Source of the DNA: Dyella sp. OK004
GTDB taxonomy: Bacteria > Pseudomonadota > Gammaproteobacteria > Xanthomonadales > Rhodanobacteraceae
DNA length: 64,000 nucleotides
Direction: 5' to 3'
NCBI RefSeq assembly: GCF_900114495.1
Contig: NZ_FOZI01000003.1
Location: forward strand, 682,001-746,000
The position numbers were made by a program, and so were the translations under genes. Positions 56,213 through 64,000 of the stretch are shown here, one piece after another. Each line of letters begins with the position of its first letter. Position 1 is the stretch's first letter. The notes under the pieces are model-generated. The model saw only the letters and a list, made by a program, of their open reading frames with translations, made no database searches and was not told the origin of the DNA.

Positions 56213-57928
56213 TCAGATCGCCTCGATGTGCCGCAGCAGCAAACGCGGTGTTTCGCGCCCCTGCCAGTCGTTGATGGTCAGCTCGTAGGCGGCACGCAGG
56301 CGAGACGGCGGCGGCTGACCGGTATAGGCATTGAACATCACCGCATCGAGCAGGTGGCCGTCGCGCGGATCGCACAGACTGAGGCGCAGATGGTTCTCGC
56401 CCATCACACGCCAGCTGGCACATTCGAATTCATTGTCGAACAGCGGCTCTGGGAAGGCCTGCCCCCATGGCCCGGCGTAGCGCAGCTGGCGGGCGAGTTC
56501 GAGGGTGGCGCTGCCGGGAGGCAATTCGCCGTCGGTGTAGAGCACCGCCTGCAAACGCTCGTCATCCAGCCATTCGCGGGCGATGGCATCGAAGGCTGCG
56601 GCGAAGCGTGGATAGTCGTCGGTCTTGAGGCTCAAACCGGCAGCCATCGCATGGCCACCGAAGCGCTCGATCAAGCCGGGCTGGCGGGCATCGATGGCTG
56701 CTAGTGCATCACGGATGTGGAAGCCGGCGATGGACCGCGCCGAACCGCGCAGTTCTTCTGTGTTGTCTTCGCTGGCCGGCGCGAAAGCAATCACCGGGCG
56801 ATGCAGGCGCTCCTTCAACTTGGACGCTACCAGGCCCACTACGCCCGCATGCCAGGACGGCTCGAACAAGGCCACGCCCACCGCATCGCTACTGCCTACG
56901 AGCCCAACCATCACTTCCGCTTCGGCCACCATCGTCGCCTGCAGCTCGCGGCGCTCCTGATTGATGGCGCTGAGCTGATCGGCATAGCGACGCGCCTTGG
57001 CCGCATCGTCGGTCAGCAGGCACTCCACCCCCAGGCGCATATCTTCCAGACGCCCGGCCGCATTCAGGCGCGGACCGACGGCGTAACCAAGATCGCTCGC
57101 ACACAAGGTGGCAAGGCTGCGCTTGCCCGATTCGACCAACGCGGTGATGCCGGGACAGGCACGTCCGCCGCGGATGCGCTTGAGGCCCGCCTCCACCAGC
57201 ACACGATTGTTGAAATCCAGTGGCACCAGATCAGCCACCGTGCCCAGCGCCACCAGATCCAGCAGCACGGACAGATCCGGTTCGGGCCTTGATTCAAATG
57301 CACCCTGCTCCCGCATGCGGGCACGCAAGGCGAGTAGCAGATAAAACATCACGCCAACGCCGGCCAAGGCTTTACTCAAAAAGCCATCGCCAGCCAGATT
57401 CGGATTCACCATCGCATCCGCCGCAGGCAGTTGCTCGCCGGGCAAATGATGGTCGGTGACGATCACACGGATACCCAACGCCTGCGCGGCCGCGACACCC
57501 GTCACGCTGGCGACGCCGTTGTCGACGGTGATGATCAATTGCGGCTTCGGCTGCAACGAATCCACCAATGCGGGACTCAGGCCATAACCGTGCACAAAGC
57601 GATTCGGTATGGCGTAACTGACCTGGCGCGCACCAAGCAGGCGCAAGCCACGTACGGCCACCGCCGTGCCGGTGGCGCCATCGCAGTCGTAGTCGCCAGC
57701 GACAAGGATCGCCCAGTCGTCACGGATCGCCTCGAGCAGCAGATCTACCGCGCGTTCCGTGCCACCCAATTGCTGTGGCGATAGCAGTTGAGCGAGCCGA
57801 TGATCCGCCTGCGCGGGTGTCAGCACGCCGCGTGCGGCGTAGATGTTTTGCAGCACCGGATGCACGGCGTCGCTCCAACCGCTGGGCGTACCTTGCAGGG
57901 CACGGCGGCACAGCGTCAGCTGACTCAT
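56213..57928 (-). CDS. recJ: Single-stranded-DNA-specific exonuclease RecJ
   Basis: A 571-residue 5'-3' ssDNA exonuclease of the DHH family used in recombination and mismatch repair. Motifs are AGDYDCDGATGTAV (motif I), IITVDNGVAS, VTDHHLPGE (DHH, motif III), the GPRLNAAGR region, and DHHA1 with FGGHAMAAGLSL. Start ATG 57928 overlaps the upstream gene stop as ATGA; the frame open to 58096 is not RecJ-like. Confidence 0.96.
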   Translation of the reverse strand: MSQLTLCRRALQGTPSGWSDAVHPVLQNIYAARGVLTPAQADHRLAQLLSPQQLGGTERAVDLLLEAIRDDWAILVAGDYDCDGATGTAVAVRGLRLLGARQVSYAIPNRFVHGYGLSPALVDSLQPKPQLIITVDNGVASVTGVAAAQALGIRVIVTDHHLPGEQLPAADAMVNPNLAGDGFLSKALAGVGVMFYLLLALRARMREQGAFESRPEPDLSVLLDLVALGTVADLVPLDFNNRVLVEAGLKRIRGGRACPGITALVESGKRSLATLCASDLGYAVGPRLNAAGRLEDMRLGVECLLTDDAAKARRYADQLSAINQERRELQATMVAEAEVMVGLVGSSDAVGVALFEPSWHAGVVGLVASKLKERLHRPVIAFAPASEDNTEELRGSARSIAGFHIRDALAAIDARQPGLIERFGGHAMAAGLSLKTDDYPRFAAAFDAIAREWLDDERLQAVLYTDGELPPGSATLELARQLRYAGPWGQAFPEPLFDNEFECASWRVMGENHLRLSLCDPRDGHLLDAVMFNAYTGQPPPSRLRAAYELTINDWQGRETPRLLLRHIEAI

Positions 57929-58845
57929 CGTGCGCCACCGCGCCAGAAACGGAAGCGATGCCAGGGGCGATACAACCAGCGCTCGCCGCTGGCGAAAGAG
58001 AACATTAGCGGCTGCTGTGCCGCGAGCGGTTGCAAGCGCGGCCACCATTCGCGGGTGAGATCGTCCACTGGGAGATCCTGTAGATCCAGCAACCAACCCG
58101 CCCGCAGTTGTTGAAACGAAGCCGGCGTGCGCGGCAACATGGTGACGTTGGCTCGTTTGGCCAAGGCACCCAGCAGCAGATCGTCAGCAACCACCGCCGC
58201 CAGCCCACTGTTCACACGATTCGGCAAGCGGCCACCGCCCCATAGCCACAAGCTATTGACCGGCGCCAGCCCGCGTTCGCGCCGTTCGGCATTCAAAGGA
58301 TGCTGATGCAACAGCACCTGTACTTCCGTGAGTAGCGCGCGCCAGCGACGACCATCCGCGCCTTGCGGCAGATGCTGGTAGAGGTCTTCACCCAGCGCCT
58401 GTTCCGGCGCGGCGAAATCCGGCACCGGGCTATGGGTCGGCAGGCGGACGTGCCAGCGATCCGGCGAGCTGAGCTCAAGAATCATGCCGGCATCGCCGAA
58501 GACTGGCTTCAGTGGTCGCGCCAGCGCCTGGGCCTCATCGATACTCAACTGCATTTGCCCGCAGGCCAGAAGGCGCGCGCCGTTGAGGTCGGGTTGTATC
58601 CATGCCGGGTCGGCGCAAAGCCAGGCGGCGTCCGCTGCGTCGCCGGCCAGCATCTCGCGGGTGAGTGCGGCAGCGGAGAAGCCATTCGGACATTTGAAGT
58701 ATCCGGCCAGCCCAGCGAGATAACCTTTCGGTCCATCCCCGACGCGATCGCCACGTGCCAGCAGTGTGCGGATGGGGTGCGACGGCTCGAAGCGAGGCAG
58801 ATCCGGCAACCACAGTACCAGCGGCCTCGCAATCGCGTCACTCAT
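57925..58845 (-). CDS. Conserved protein upstream of recJ, RpfE-like
   Basis: 306 residues from ATG 58845, 2 nt after the ABC-F stop and overlapping recJ by 4 nt. It starts LVLWLPDLPRFEPSHPIRTL and carries CPNGFSAAALTREMLAGDAA, ADPAWIQPDLNGARLLACGQ, VNSLWLWGGGRLP and a C-terminal WLYRPWHRFRFWRGG. The NSLWLWGGG stretch and genomic place next to recJ recall the RpfE group of Xanthomonas rpf clusters, sometimes labelled phosphoglycerate-mutase-like. No catalytic residues of that enzyme are evident to me. Role unknown. Confidence 0.65.
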   Translation of the reverse strand: MSDAIARPLVLWLPDLPRFEPSHPIRTLLARGDRVGDGPKGYLAGLAGYFKCPNGFSAAALTREMLAGDAADAAWLCADPAWIQPDLNGARLLACGQMQLSIDEAQALARPLKPVFGDAGMILELSSPDRWHVRLPTHSPVPDFAAPEQALGEDLYQHLPQGADGRRWRALLTEVQVLLHQHPLNAERRERGLAPVNSLWLWGGGRLPNRVNSGLAAVVADDLLLGALAKRANVTMLPRTPASFQQLRAGWLLDLQDLPVDDLTREWWPRLQPLAAQQPLMFSFASGERWLYRPWHRFRFWRGGAR

Positions 58846-58847
58846 GC

Positions 58848-60767
58848 TCAGGCTTCCAGCCGCTCGTAGAGCTCCAGCCATTCGCCTTCGAGCGTTTCCT
58901 TCTCGCGACGCAGCTCGGTCTGGCGCTGGCCGAGCTTCATCAGCTCAGTGGTGGAGCCGTTATAGGTCGAGGGATCGGCCAGCTTGCTCTCCAGCGTCGT
59001 GAGTTCGGTCTCGATGGTCGCGACGCGCGTTTCGATCTTCTTGACGCGCTGACGTGCGACTTTCTCGCCCTCCCGGTCCGCAGCGGCGTTGCGACGACGC
59101 TCTTCGGGTGTCTCTGTCGGCATCACTGGCTTGTTGGCAGCAGCGGCTTTTGCCTTCTTTTCAGCCTTCTTGTTGGCCGAACCGCGACTGCGCAACCAGC
59201 GTGCATAGTCGTCCAGATCGCCATCGAATCCTTCGACGACGCCATCGGCCACACGCCAGAAGCTGTCGCAGACCATGCCCAGCAGATGACGATCGTGCGA
59301 GACCAGCACCAGCGCGCCGTCGAAATCGGCCAGTGCATCGGCCAGCGCTTCGCGCATGTCCAGGTCGAGATGGTTGGTCGGCTCGTCAAGCAGCAGCAGG
59401 TTCGGTTTGTCCCAGGCGATCAGCGCAAGCGCGAGACGCGCGCGCTCGCCGCCGGAAAAGCCATCGACAGATTCGAAAGCGCGATCGCCCGCGAAATTCC
59501 AGGTGCCGAGAAAATCCCGCATCGCCTGCGCGCCAACGCCCGGTGCTTTGTCCTGCAGATGATCGAACGGACTAGAGCCTTCGTGCAGGCTTTCCACCGT
59601 GTGCTGGGCGAAGTAGCCGATCTTCAGATCCTTGTGTGCCTTGCGCTCGCCACCGAGCACGGCCAGCTCACCCACCAGGGTCTTCACCAGGGTTGATTTA
59701 CCGGCGCCGTTGGGGCCAAGCAGGCCTATGCGTTCGCCGGCTTCGAGGCGAAAACGCACGTCGCGCAGGATCACGCTCGGCGCTTCGCCCTGTTCACCGG
59801 TATAGCCGGCGGTCACTTCTTCCAGCTGCAGCATCGAATCGGGCAAGCGATCCGGCACGGCGAACTGGAAATGGAACGGGCGTTCGGCACGCACGGCTTC
59901 GGTGCCGGCCATCTTCTCCAGCCGCTTCACGCGCGACTGCGCCTGCTTGGCCTTGCTCGCTTTGGCCTTGAAGCGATCGATGAAGGATTGCAGATGCGCG
60001 CGCTCGGCCTGTTCGCGCTCGTGCGCGATCTGTTGCTGGCGCAGGTGCTCGGCACGCAAGCGTTCGAAAGCGCTGTAGTTGCCGCTGTAGAGCTTGGCGC
60101 CGCCGTCGTTGAGATGCAGGGTGTGGGTGATCACGCCGTCCAGGAATTCGCGGTCGTGCGAAATGATCAGCAAGGTGCCCTGGTAGCGGCGCAGCCACTC
60201 TTCCAGCCACAGAACGGCGTCGAGATCGAGATGGTTGGTCGGCTCGTCGAGCAGTAGCAGTTCGGACGGCGCCATCAGCGCACGCGCAAGGTTCAGGCGC
60301 ACGCGCCAGCCGCCGGAGAATTCCTTGACGGCGCGCTCGTGCGTCTCGGGCGCAAAGCCCAGACCGTGCAGCAGGCGGCCGGCGCGGGCACGGGCGTCGT
60401 AACCGTGCAGCTCCTCGATACGGTGATGGGCCTTGGCCATGGCCTCTGTGTCGCCGCGCGCCTGGGCATCCAGTTCGTCGCGCAGGGCGGTAGCCAGCTC
60501 CACATCGCCGCCCATCACATAGTCGATGGCGGGGTCCGGCAGCGCCGGGGTTTCCTGCGCCACCGAAGCCAGCCGCAGCTTGGCCGGCAGGTCCAGATCG
60601 CCGGCATCAGCTTCCAGCTGTCCCTGCAGCGCCGCGAACAGGCTGGACTTGCCGCAGCCGTTGCGCCCGATCACGCCTAGCCGCCAGCCACTTTGAATGA
60701 CCAGGTCAATATCGGACAACAGCAACCGGCTGCCGCGGCGCAGGGCGAAATGGCGAAAAACGATCAT
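58848..60767 (-). CDS. yheS: ABC-F family ATPase, YheS-type
   Basis: A 639-residue ribosome-associated ABC-F protein with two ATPase domains and no membrane segments. Domain 1: Walker A GRNGCGKSS (34-42), signature FSGGWRVRLNLARAL, Walker B LLLLDEPTNHLD. The P-site tRNA interaction linker (about 245-290) is rich in Lys, Arg and Gln (RFKAKASKAKQAQSRVKRLE). Domain 2: LLGPNGAGKST, FSGGERARLALAL, LLLLDEPTNHLD. A C-terminal coiled coil (540-639) ends the protein. Layout and MIVFRHFALRRGSRLLL start match YheS. It acts on stalled ribosomes; the precise role is unclear. Confidence 0.93.
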   Translation of the reverse strand: MIVFRHFALRRGSRLLLSDIDLVIQSGWRLGVIGRNGCGKSSLFAALQGQLEADAGDLDLPAKLRLASVAQETPALPDPAIDYVMGGDVELATALRDELDAQARGDTEAMAKAHHRIEELHGYDARARAGRLLHGLGFAPETHERAVKEFSGGWRVRLNLARALMAPSELLLLDEPTNHLDLDAVLWLEEWLRRYQGTLLIISHDREFLDGVITHTLHLNDGGAKLYSGNYSAFERLRAEHLRQQQIAHEREQAERAHLQSFIDRFKAKASKAKQAQSRVKRLEKMAGTEAVRAERPFHFQFAVPDRLPDSMLQLEEVTAGYTGEQGEAPSVILRDVRFRLEAGERIGLLGPNGAGKSTLVKTLVGELAVLGGERKAHKDLKIGYFAQHTVESLHEGSSPFDHLQDKAPGVGAQAMRDFLGTWNFAGDRAFESVDGFSGGERARLALALIAWDKPNLLLLDEPTNHLDLDMREALADALADFDGALVLVSHDRHLLGMVCDSFWRVADGVVEGFDGDLDDYARWLRSRGSANKKAEKKAKAAAANKPVMPTETPEERRRNAAADREGEKVARQRVKKIETRVATIETELTTLESKLADPSTYNGSTTELMKLGQRQTELRREKETLEGEWLELYERLEA

Positions 60768-61026
60768 GGGCGAAGCCTATCCGTACCGGGCGTCCAGCCG
60801 CCCGCAGCCGCACATGATAACCGCAGCAAATGCTTACCCCATCGCAGTCGCAGCTGTTGTGCGTGGAATAGCCCCTCCGGTTCTGCTACAACGACGCCGC
60901 ATTGCGCCGCGCACACCGTTGTTTCGGGGTACGCTGGCGCGGATCTTGGGGACACATTACCGGCACACCGGGTTAACGTGCGGACGCGCAGCCTGGACTG
61001 TGCCCCGCCAGCGTGGAGAGGGGACC

Positions 61027-61368
61027 ATGTACAAGTTAAGCATCAGCCTGCCGATGATCATGCTGCTCGCCGCAGCCGGTGTTTCCGCGCCTCAGCCGGC
61101 GCGGGCCGACAACCTGCTGGTCAACCGCGTGCAGCAGGAAAAGGGCATGGACCTGCCCCAGCGCGGCCTGAGCATGGCGCAGGTGGAAAAGAAATACGGC
61201 GCTCCGCAGCGCAAGCTCTCGCCCCGTGGCGGCGACAGCCAGAAGCATCCGGTGATCAACCGCTGGGATTACTCGAACTTCATCGTGTACTTCGAGCACA
61301 GCCATGTGATCCATTCGGTGCTCAATACGCCTGCCGGCAACAACAAGAATCCGGCCTCGGTGAACTGA
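61027..61368 (+). CDS. Small exported protein, BamE/SmpA-like pattern
   Basis: 113 residues, GGAGAGG before ATG 61027, Sec signal (ISLPMIMLLAAAGVSAPQPARA). The mature protein has RGLSMAQVEKKYGAPQRKL followed by NRWDYSNFIVYFEHSHVIHS, a helix-then-strand layout like the BamE/SmpA fold (a short helix with GxP turn and a strand). No lipobox. Small homologues occur in related genomes as hypothetical exported proteins. Role unknown. Confidence 0.8.
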   Translation: MYKLSISLPMIMLLAAAGVSAPQPARADNLLVNRVQQEKGMDLPQRGLSMAQVEKKYGAPQRKLSPRGGDSQKHPVINRWDYSNFIVYFEHSHVIHSVLNTPAGNNKNPASVN

Positions 61369-61458
61369 TCCCGCGAAGCTGAGGGGCGGGATAACTCGTC
61401 CCTCAGCCGCCGCTCCCCTACAATTCGCGTTTCATTCGTTCTGAAGCGCGAGTTCTCC

Positions 61459-62496
61459 ATGACCAACTCCACCCTGCGCCTGCCGGCGGAATGGGAGCCG
61501 CAGTCAGCGGTGCTGATCGCCTGGCCGCATGCCGACACCGATTGGGCCGAGCGCCTGGCCCAGGTCGAAACCACGTATGTAGCTCTGGCCGGTGCCGTCA
61601 CCCGCTTTCAATCGCTGATTATCGTGGTCGCGGATGTGGCCCTGCGCGCTCATGCGGAACAGCAGCTGCGCACCGCGGGCGTGGATCTGTCGCGCATCCG
61701 CTTCGTGGAGCTGCCGTATGACGACACCTGGCTGCGCGATTCCGGCCCGATCACGCTGAAGGATGGCCATGGCGCCTTCCAGCTCACCGATTTCCGCTTT
61801 ACCGGCTGGGGCGGCAAGTTCGGCGCCGAGCAGGACGATGCACTGATCGGCGGCTTGGTGCAGGCCGGGGTGTTCGGCCAGGCCGCACACAAGCGCATCG
61901 ACTGGGCGCTGGAAGGCGGCGGCATTGAAAGTGATGGCGAGGGCACGGTGCTGACCACCTGGCGCTGCCTGACCCAGCGCCACCCCGAGCAGTCGCGCGA
62001 AGCGATGAGCGCCATCCTGAGCGACAGCCTGCACGCCAAGCGCATTCTGTGGCTCGACTACGGCTATCTGGAAGGCGACGACACCGACGCGCACATCGAC
62101 ACCCTGGCTCGTTTCGCACCCGGCGACCGCATCGTGTTCCAGGCCTGCGACGACGCCAGCGATCCGCATCACGACGAACTGCAGAAGATGGCCGCCGAAC
62201 TGGCCGCCCTGCGCACCCCCGATGGCCGCCCGTACCAGCTCTACCCGTTGCCGTGGGCCCAGCCCATCGTCGACGAAGGCCGCCGCCTGGCCGCGTCGTA
62301 CGCCAACTACCTGATCGTCAACGGTGCCGTGCTGATGCCGGCTTATGGCGACAAGGCCGACGATGAAGCCGCACGCATCGTCGGTGAGGCGCATCCGGGC
62401 CGCGTCGTGGTGCAGGTGCCCTGCCGCCCGCTGATCTGGCAGAACGGCAGCCTGCACTGCATCACCATGCAGCTGCCGGCCGGCATCGCGAACTGA
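61459..62496 (+). CDS. aguA: Agmatine deiminase
   Basis: A 345-residue member of the peptidyl-arginine-deiminase fold that turns agmatine into N-carbamoylputrescine and ammonia. Features: WPHADTDW near the start, YDDTWLRDSGPI (substrate-binding Asp and Arg), FTGWGGKF, EGGGIESDGEGTVLTT, and the catalytic Cys334 in NGSLHCITMQLP. It is followed by aguB 96 nt later; together they give the agmatine route to putrescine in the cytosol. Confidence 0.95.
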   Translation: MTNSTLRLPAEWEPQSAVLIAWPHADTDWAERLAQVETTYVALAGAVTRFQSLIIVVADVALRAHAEQQLRTAGVDLSRIRFVELPYDDTWLRDSGPITLKDGHGAFQLTDFRFTGWGGKFGAEQDDALIGGLVQAGVFGQAAHKRIDWALEGGGIESDGEGTVLTTWRCLTQRHPEQSREAMSAILSDSLHAKRILWLDYGYLEGDDTDAHIDTLARFAPGDRIVFQACDDASDPHHDELQKMAAELAALRTPDGRPYQLYPLPWAQPIVDEGRRLAASYANYLIVNGAVLMPAYGDKADDEAARIVGEAHPGRVVVQVPCRPLIWQNGSLHCITMQLPAGIAN

Positions 62497-62592
62497 CGCG
62501 ATAAAGGCGGGCTTCAGCACTGAAACAGGCTCGAAGGCCGGGGTCCGCTACACTATGTTTTTTCGCCATCCGGGCGGACAGGACACCACGGC

Positions 62593-63483
62593 ATGACCCG
62601 CAAGACCCTCAAGGTCGCGCTGCTGCAGGAAACCCACCGCGGCAGCCGCGACGCCAATCTCGACGCCATCGAAACCGGCCTGCGCGAAGCTGCGGTCGCC
62701 GGTGCGGAACTGGTGTTGCTGCAGGAGCTGCACAACGGCCCGTATTTCTGCCAGCACGAGTCGGTGTCGGAATTCGACCTTGCCGAAACCATTCCGGGTC
62801 CCAGCACCGAGCGCCTTGGCAAGCTGGCCGAGGAACTGAAGCTGGTGGTGGTGGCCTCGCTGTTCGAGAAGCGCGCGACAGGCCTGTATCACAACACGGC
62901 GGTGGTGTTCGATCGCTCGGCGAAGATTGCCGGCAAGTACCGCAAGATGCACATCCCGGACGATCCGGCGTTCTACGAGAAGTTCTACTTCACGCCAGGC
63001 GACCTCGGCTTCGATCCCATCGACACCTCGGTAGGCCGCCTGGGCGTGCTGGTGTGCTGGGACCAGTGGTACCCGGAAGCCGCGCGCCTGATGGCGCTGG
63101 CCGGCGCCGATCTGCTGCTGTATCCCACCGCCATCGGCTGGGATCCGAACGATGCGCAGCCGGAAAAGGATCGCCAGCGCGAAGCCTGGGTGACGGTGCA
63201 ACGTGGGCATGCGGTGGCTAATGGCCTGCCGCTACTGTCGTGCAATCGCACGGGTTATGAGCCGGACCCGTCCGGCGTCGGCGCTGGTATCCAGTTCTGG
63301 GGCACCAGCTTTGTCGCCGGGCCGCAGGGCGAGTTTCTGGCGCAGGCCAGCACGGACAAGCGCGAACTGCTGGTGACCGAGATCGACATGGCGCGCAGCG
63401 AACATGTGCGGCGCATCTGGCCGTTTCTGCGCGACCGTCGCATCGATGCCTATAGCGACCTGCTCAGGCGCTTTCGCGATTGA
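62593..63483 (+). CDS. aguB: N-carbamoylputrescine amidohydrolase
   Basis: A 296-residue nitrilase-family enzyme that hydrolyses N-carbamoylputrescine to putrescine, CO2 and ammonia. The Glu-Lys-Cys triad is visible: Glu in LVLLQELHNGPYF, Lys in GKYRKMHIPDDP, and Cys155 in LGVLVCWDQWYPE. Length and the SEFDLAETIPGPST segment match AguB. It completes the agmatine pathway begun by aguA. Confidence 0.96.
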   Translation: MTRKTLKVALLQETHRGSRDANLDAIETGLREAAVAGAELVLLQELHNGPYFCQHESVSEFDLAETIPGPSTERLGKLAEELKLVVVASLFEKRATGLYHNTAVVFDRSAKIAGKYRKMHIPDDPAFYEKFYFTPGDLGFDPIDTSVGRLGVLVCWDQWYPEAARLMALAGADLLLYPTAIGWDPNDAQPEKDRQREAWVTVQRGHAVANGLPLLSCNRTGYEPDPSGVGAGIQFWGTSFVAGPQGEFLAQASTDKRELLVTEIDMARSEHVRRIWPFLRDRRIDAYSDLLRRFRD

Positions 63484-63575
63484 GCACGCGCGCCTGAACC
63501 ACCGGCCCGCCGCACGGCTTGTGCCTGGCGGCGGCGATCCCCATGCAGGGATTCCCACCACGATCGATGACACGC

Positions 63576-64000
63576 ATGAGCCTGGAAGCTACTACTGACA
63601 CCCTGCCCGCCGCCCTCGAAGGCCAGCCCATCGAGCGCGTGGTGCGTGACGGGGTGGAATACGTGGTGCTCGGCACGGCGCACGTGTCCCGCGCCAGCGT
63701 GGAAGCGGTGGAAGAACTGCTTGCGCGCGAGTCGTTCGACGCGGTGGCGGTGGAGCTGTGCCCGAGCCGCGCGCAAGGCATGCGCGATCCGGACGCCATG
63801 AAGAAAATGGACCTGTTCCAGGTCATCCGCCAGGGCAAGGCCGGCATGGTGGCGGCCAGCCTGGTGCTGTCGTCGTTCCAGAAGCGCCTGGCTGATCAAT
63901 ACGGCATCCAGCCCGGCGCCGAGATGAAGGCGGCGATGGACGGCGCCGAGCAACGCGGACTACCGGTGTGGCTGGTGGATCGCGATGTCGGCACCACGCT
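63576..64000 (+). CDS. TraB/PrgY-family protein (cut by window end)
   Basis: The first 141 residues are visible. Either ATG 63567 or 63576 may start it. The GTAHVSRASVEAVEELLARE and VAVELCPSRAQGM motifs are the conserved GxxH and ExCxxR signatures of the TraB/PrgY family, whose members are membrane proteins linked to pheromone inhibition or proteolysis. The membrane part would lie beyond the window. Confidence 0.88.
   Translation, partial: MSLEATTDTLPAALEGQPIERVVRDGVEYVVLGTAHVSRASVEAVEELLARESFDAVAVELCPSRAQGMRDPDAMKKMDLFQVIRQGKAGMVAASLVLSSFQKRLADQYGIQPGAEMKAAMDGAEQRGLPVWLVDRDVGTT

Noticed and set aside
61369-61458. Hairpin CTGAGGG/CCCTCAG between the small exported protein and aguA
   Set aside because: The loop is long (14 nt) and no U run follows, so it is too weak to call a terminator.

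Overview
The window is high-GC gammaproteobacterial DNA. Gene content (smc-zipA, prfB-lysS, recJ, YheS-type ABC-F, agmatine-to-putrescine genes, FecIR-type iron signalling) and family resemblance point to Xanthomonadales, most likely Rhodanobacteraceae (Dyella/Luteibacter/Rhodanobacter type). This placement is inferred from recognised families; no marker gene was compared. I see no IS element, prophage, CRISPR array, rRNA or tRNA.

Layout. 1-9.7 kb: two drug-efflux loci with their regulators (RND pump plus adaptor with a divergent TetR; MFS pump plus ArsR with a divergent short-chain dehydrogenase), then a lipoprotein with a divergent TetR. 9.7-12 kb: a stand-alone EF-G. 12-18 kb: a VirK/YbjX-family gene overlapping an ECF sigma, anti-sigma and TonB-receptor set, plus an unrecognised ORF. 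18-22 kb: DUF6496 protein, KirBac-type potassium channel, small exported protein, MASE1 sensor protein. 22.5-27.8 kb: sulfate ABC transporter operon and a porin. 28-41 kb: surface block with a subtilase, a 2765-residue trimeric autotransporter adhesin, and a histidine kinase and response regulator that meet tail to tail; then an HU-like protein. 41.5-51 kb: housekeeping genes (zipA, smc, bolA, yciI-like, phosphatase, lysS, an 11-residue-repeat protein, prfB with its programmed frameshift). 51-53.7 kb: asnB preceded by an asparagine-codon leader and terminator. 53.7-64 kb: ogt, an outer-membrane barrel, recJ, an RpfE-like gene, the ABC-F gene, aguA/aguB and a truncated TraB-family gene.

The most striking element is upstream of asnB. 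A 42-codon leader ORF (53077-53205, minus) has seven Asn codons within ten codons. It is followed by a perfect 12-bp stem with a U7 tract. A leader segment just after the Asn codons can pair with the 5' arm of that stem. The geometry matches trp/his-type ribosome-mediated attenuation, here apparently sensing asparagine. Other points of interest are the VirK-FecI overlap, the 11-residue-repeat gene between prfB and lysS, a short coupled ORF ahead of the MFS pump, a MASE1 kinase with altered catalytic motifs and a CRP/Clp-like site, and a near-perfect 20-bp palindrome upstream of smc.
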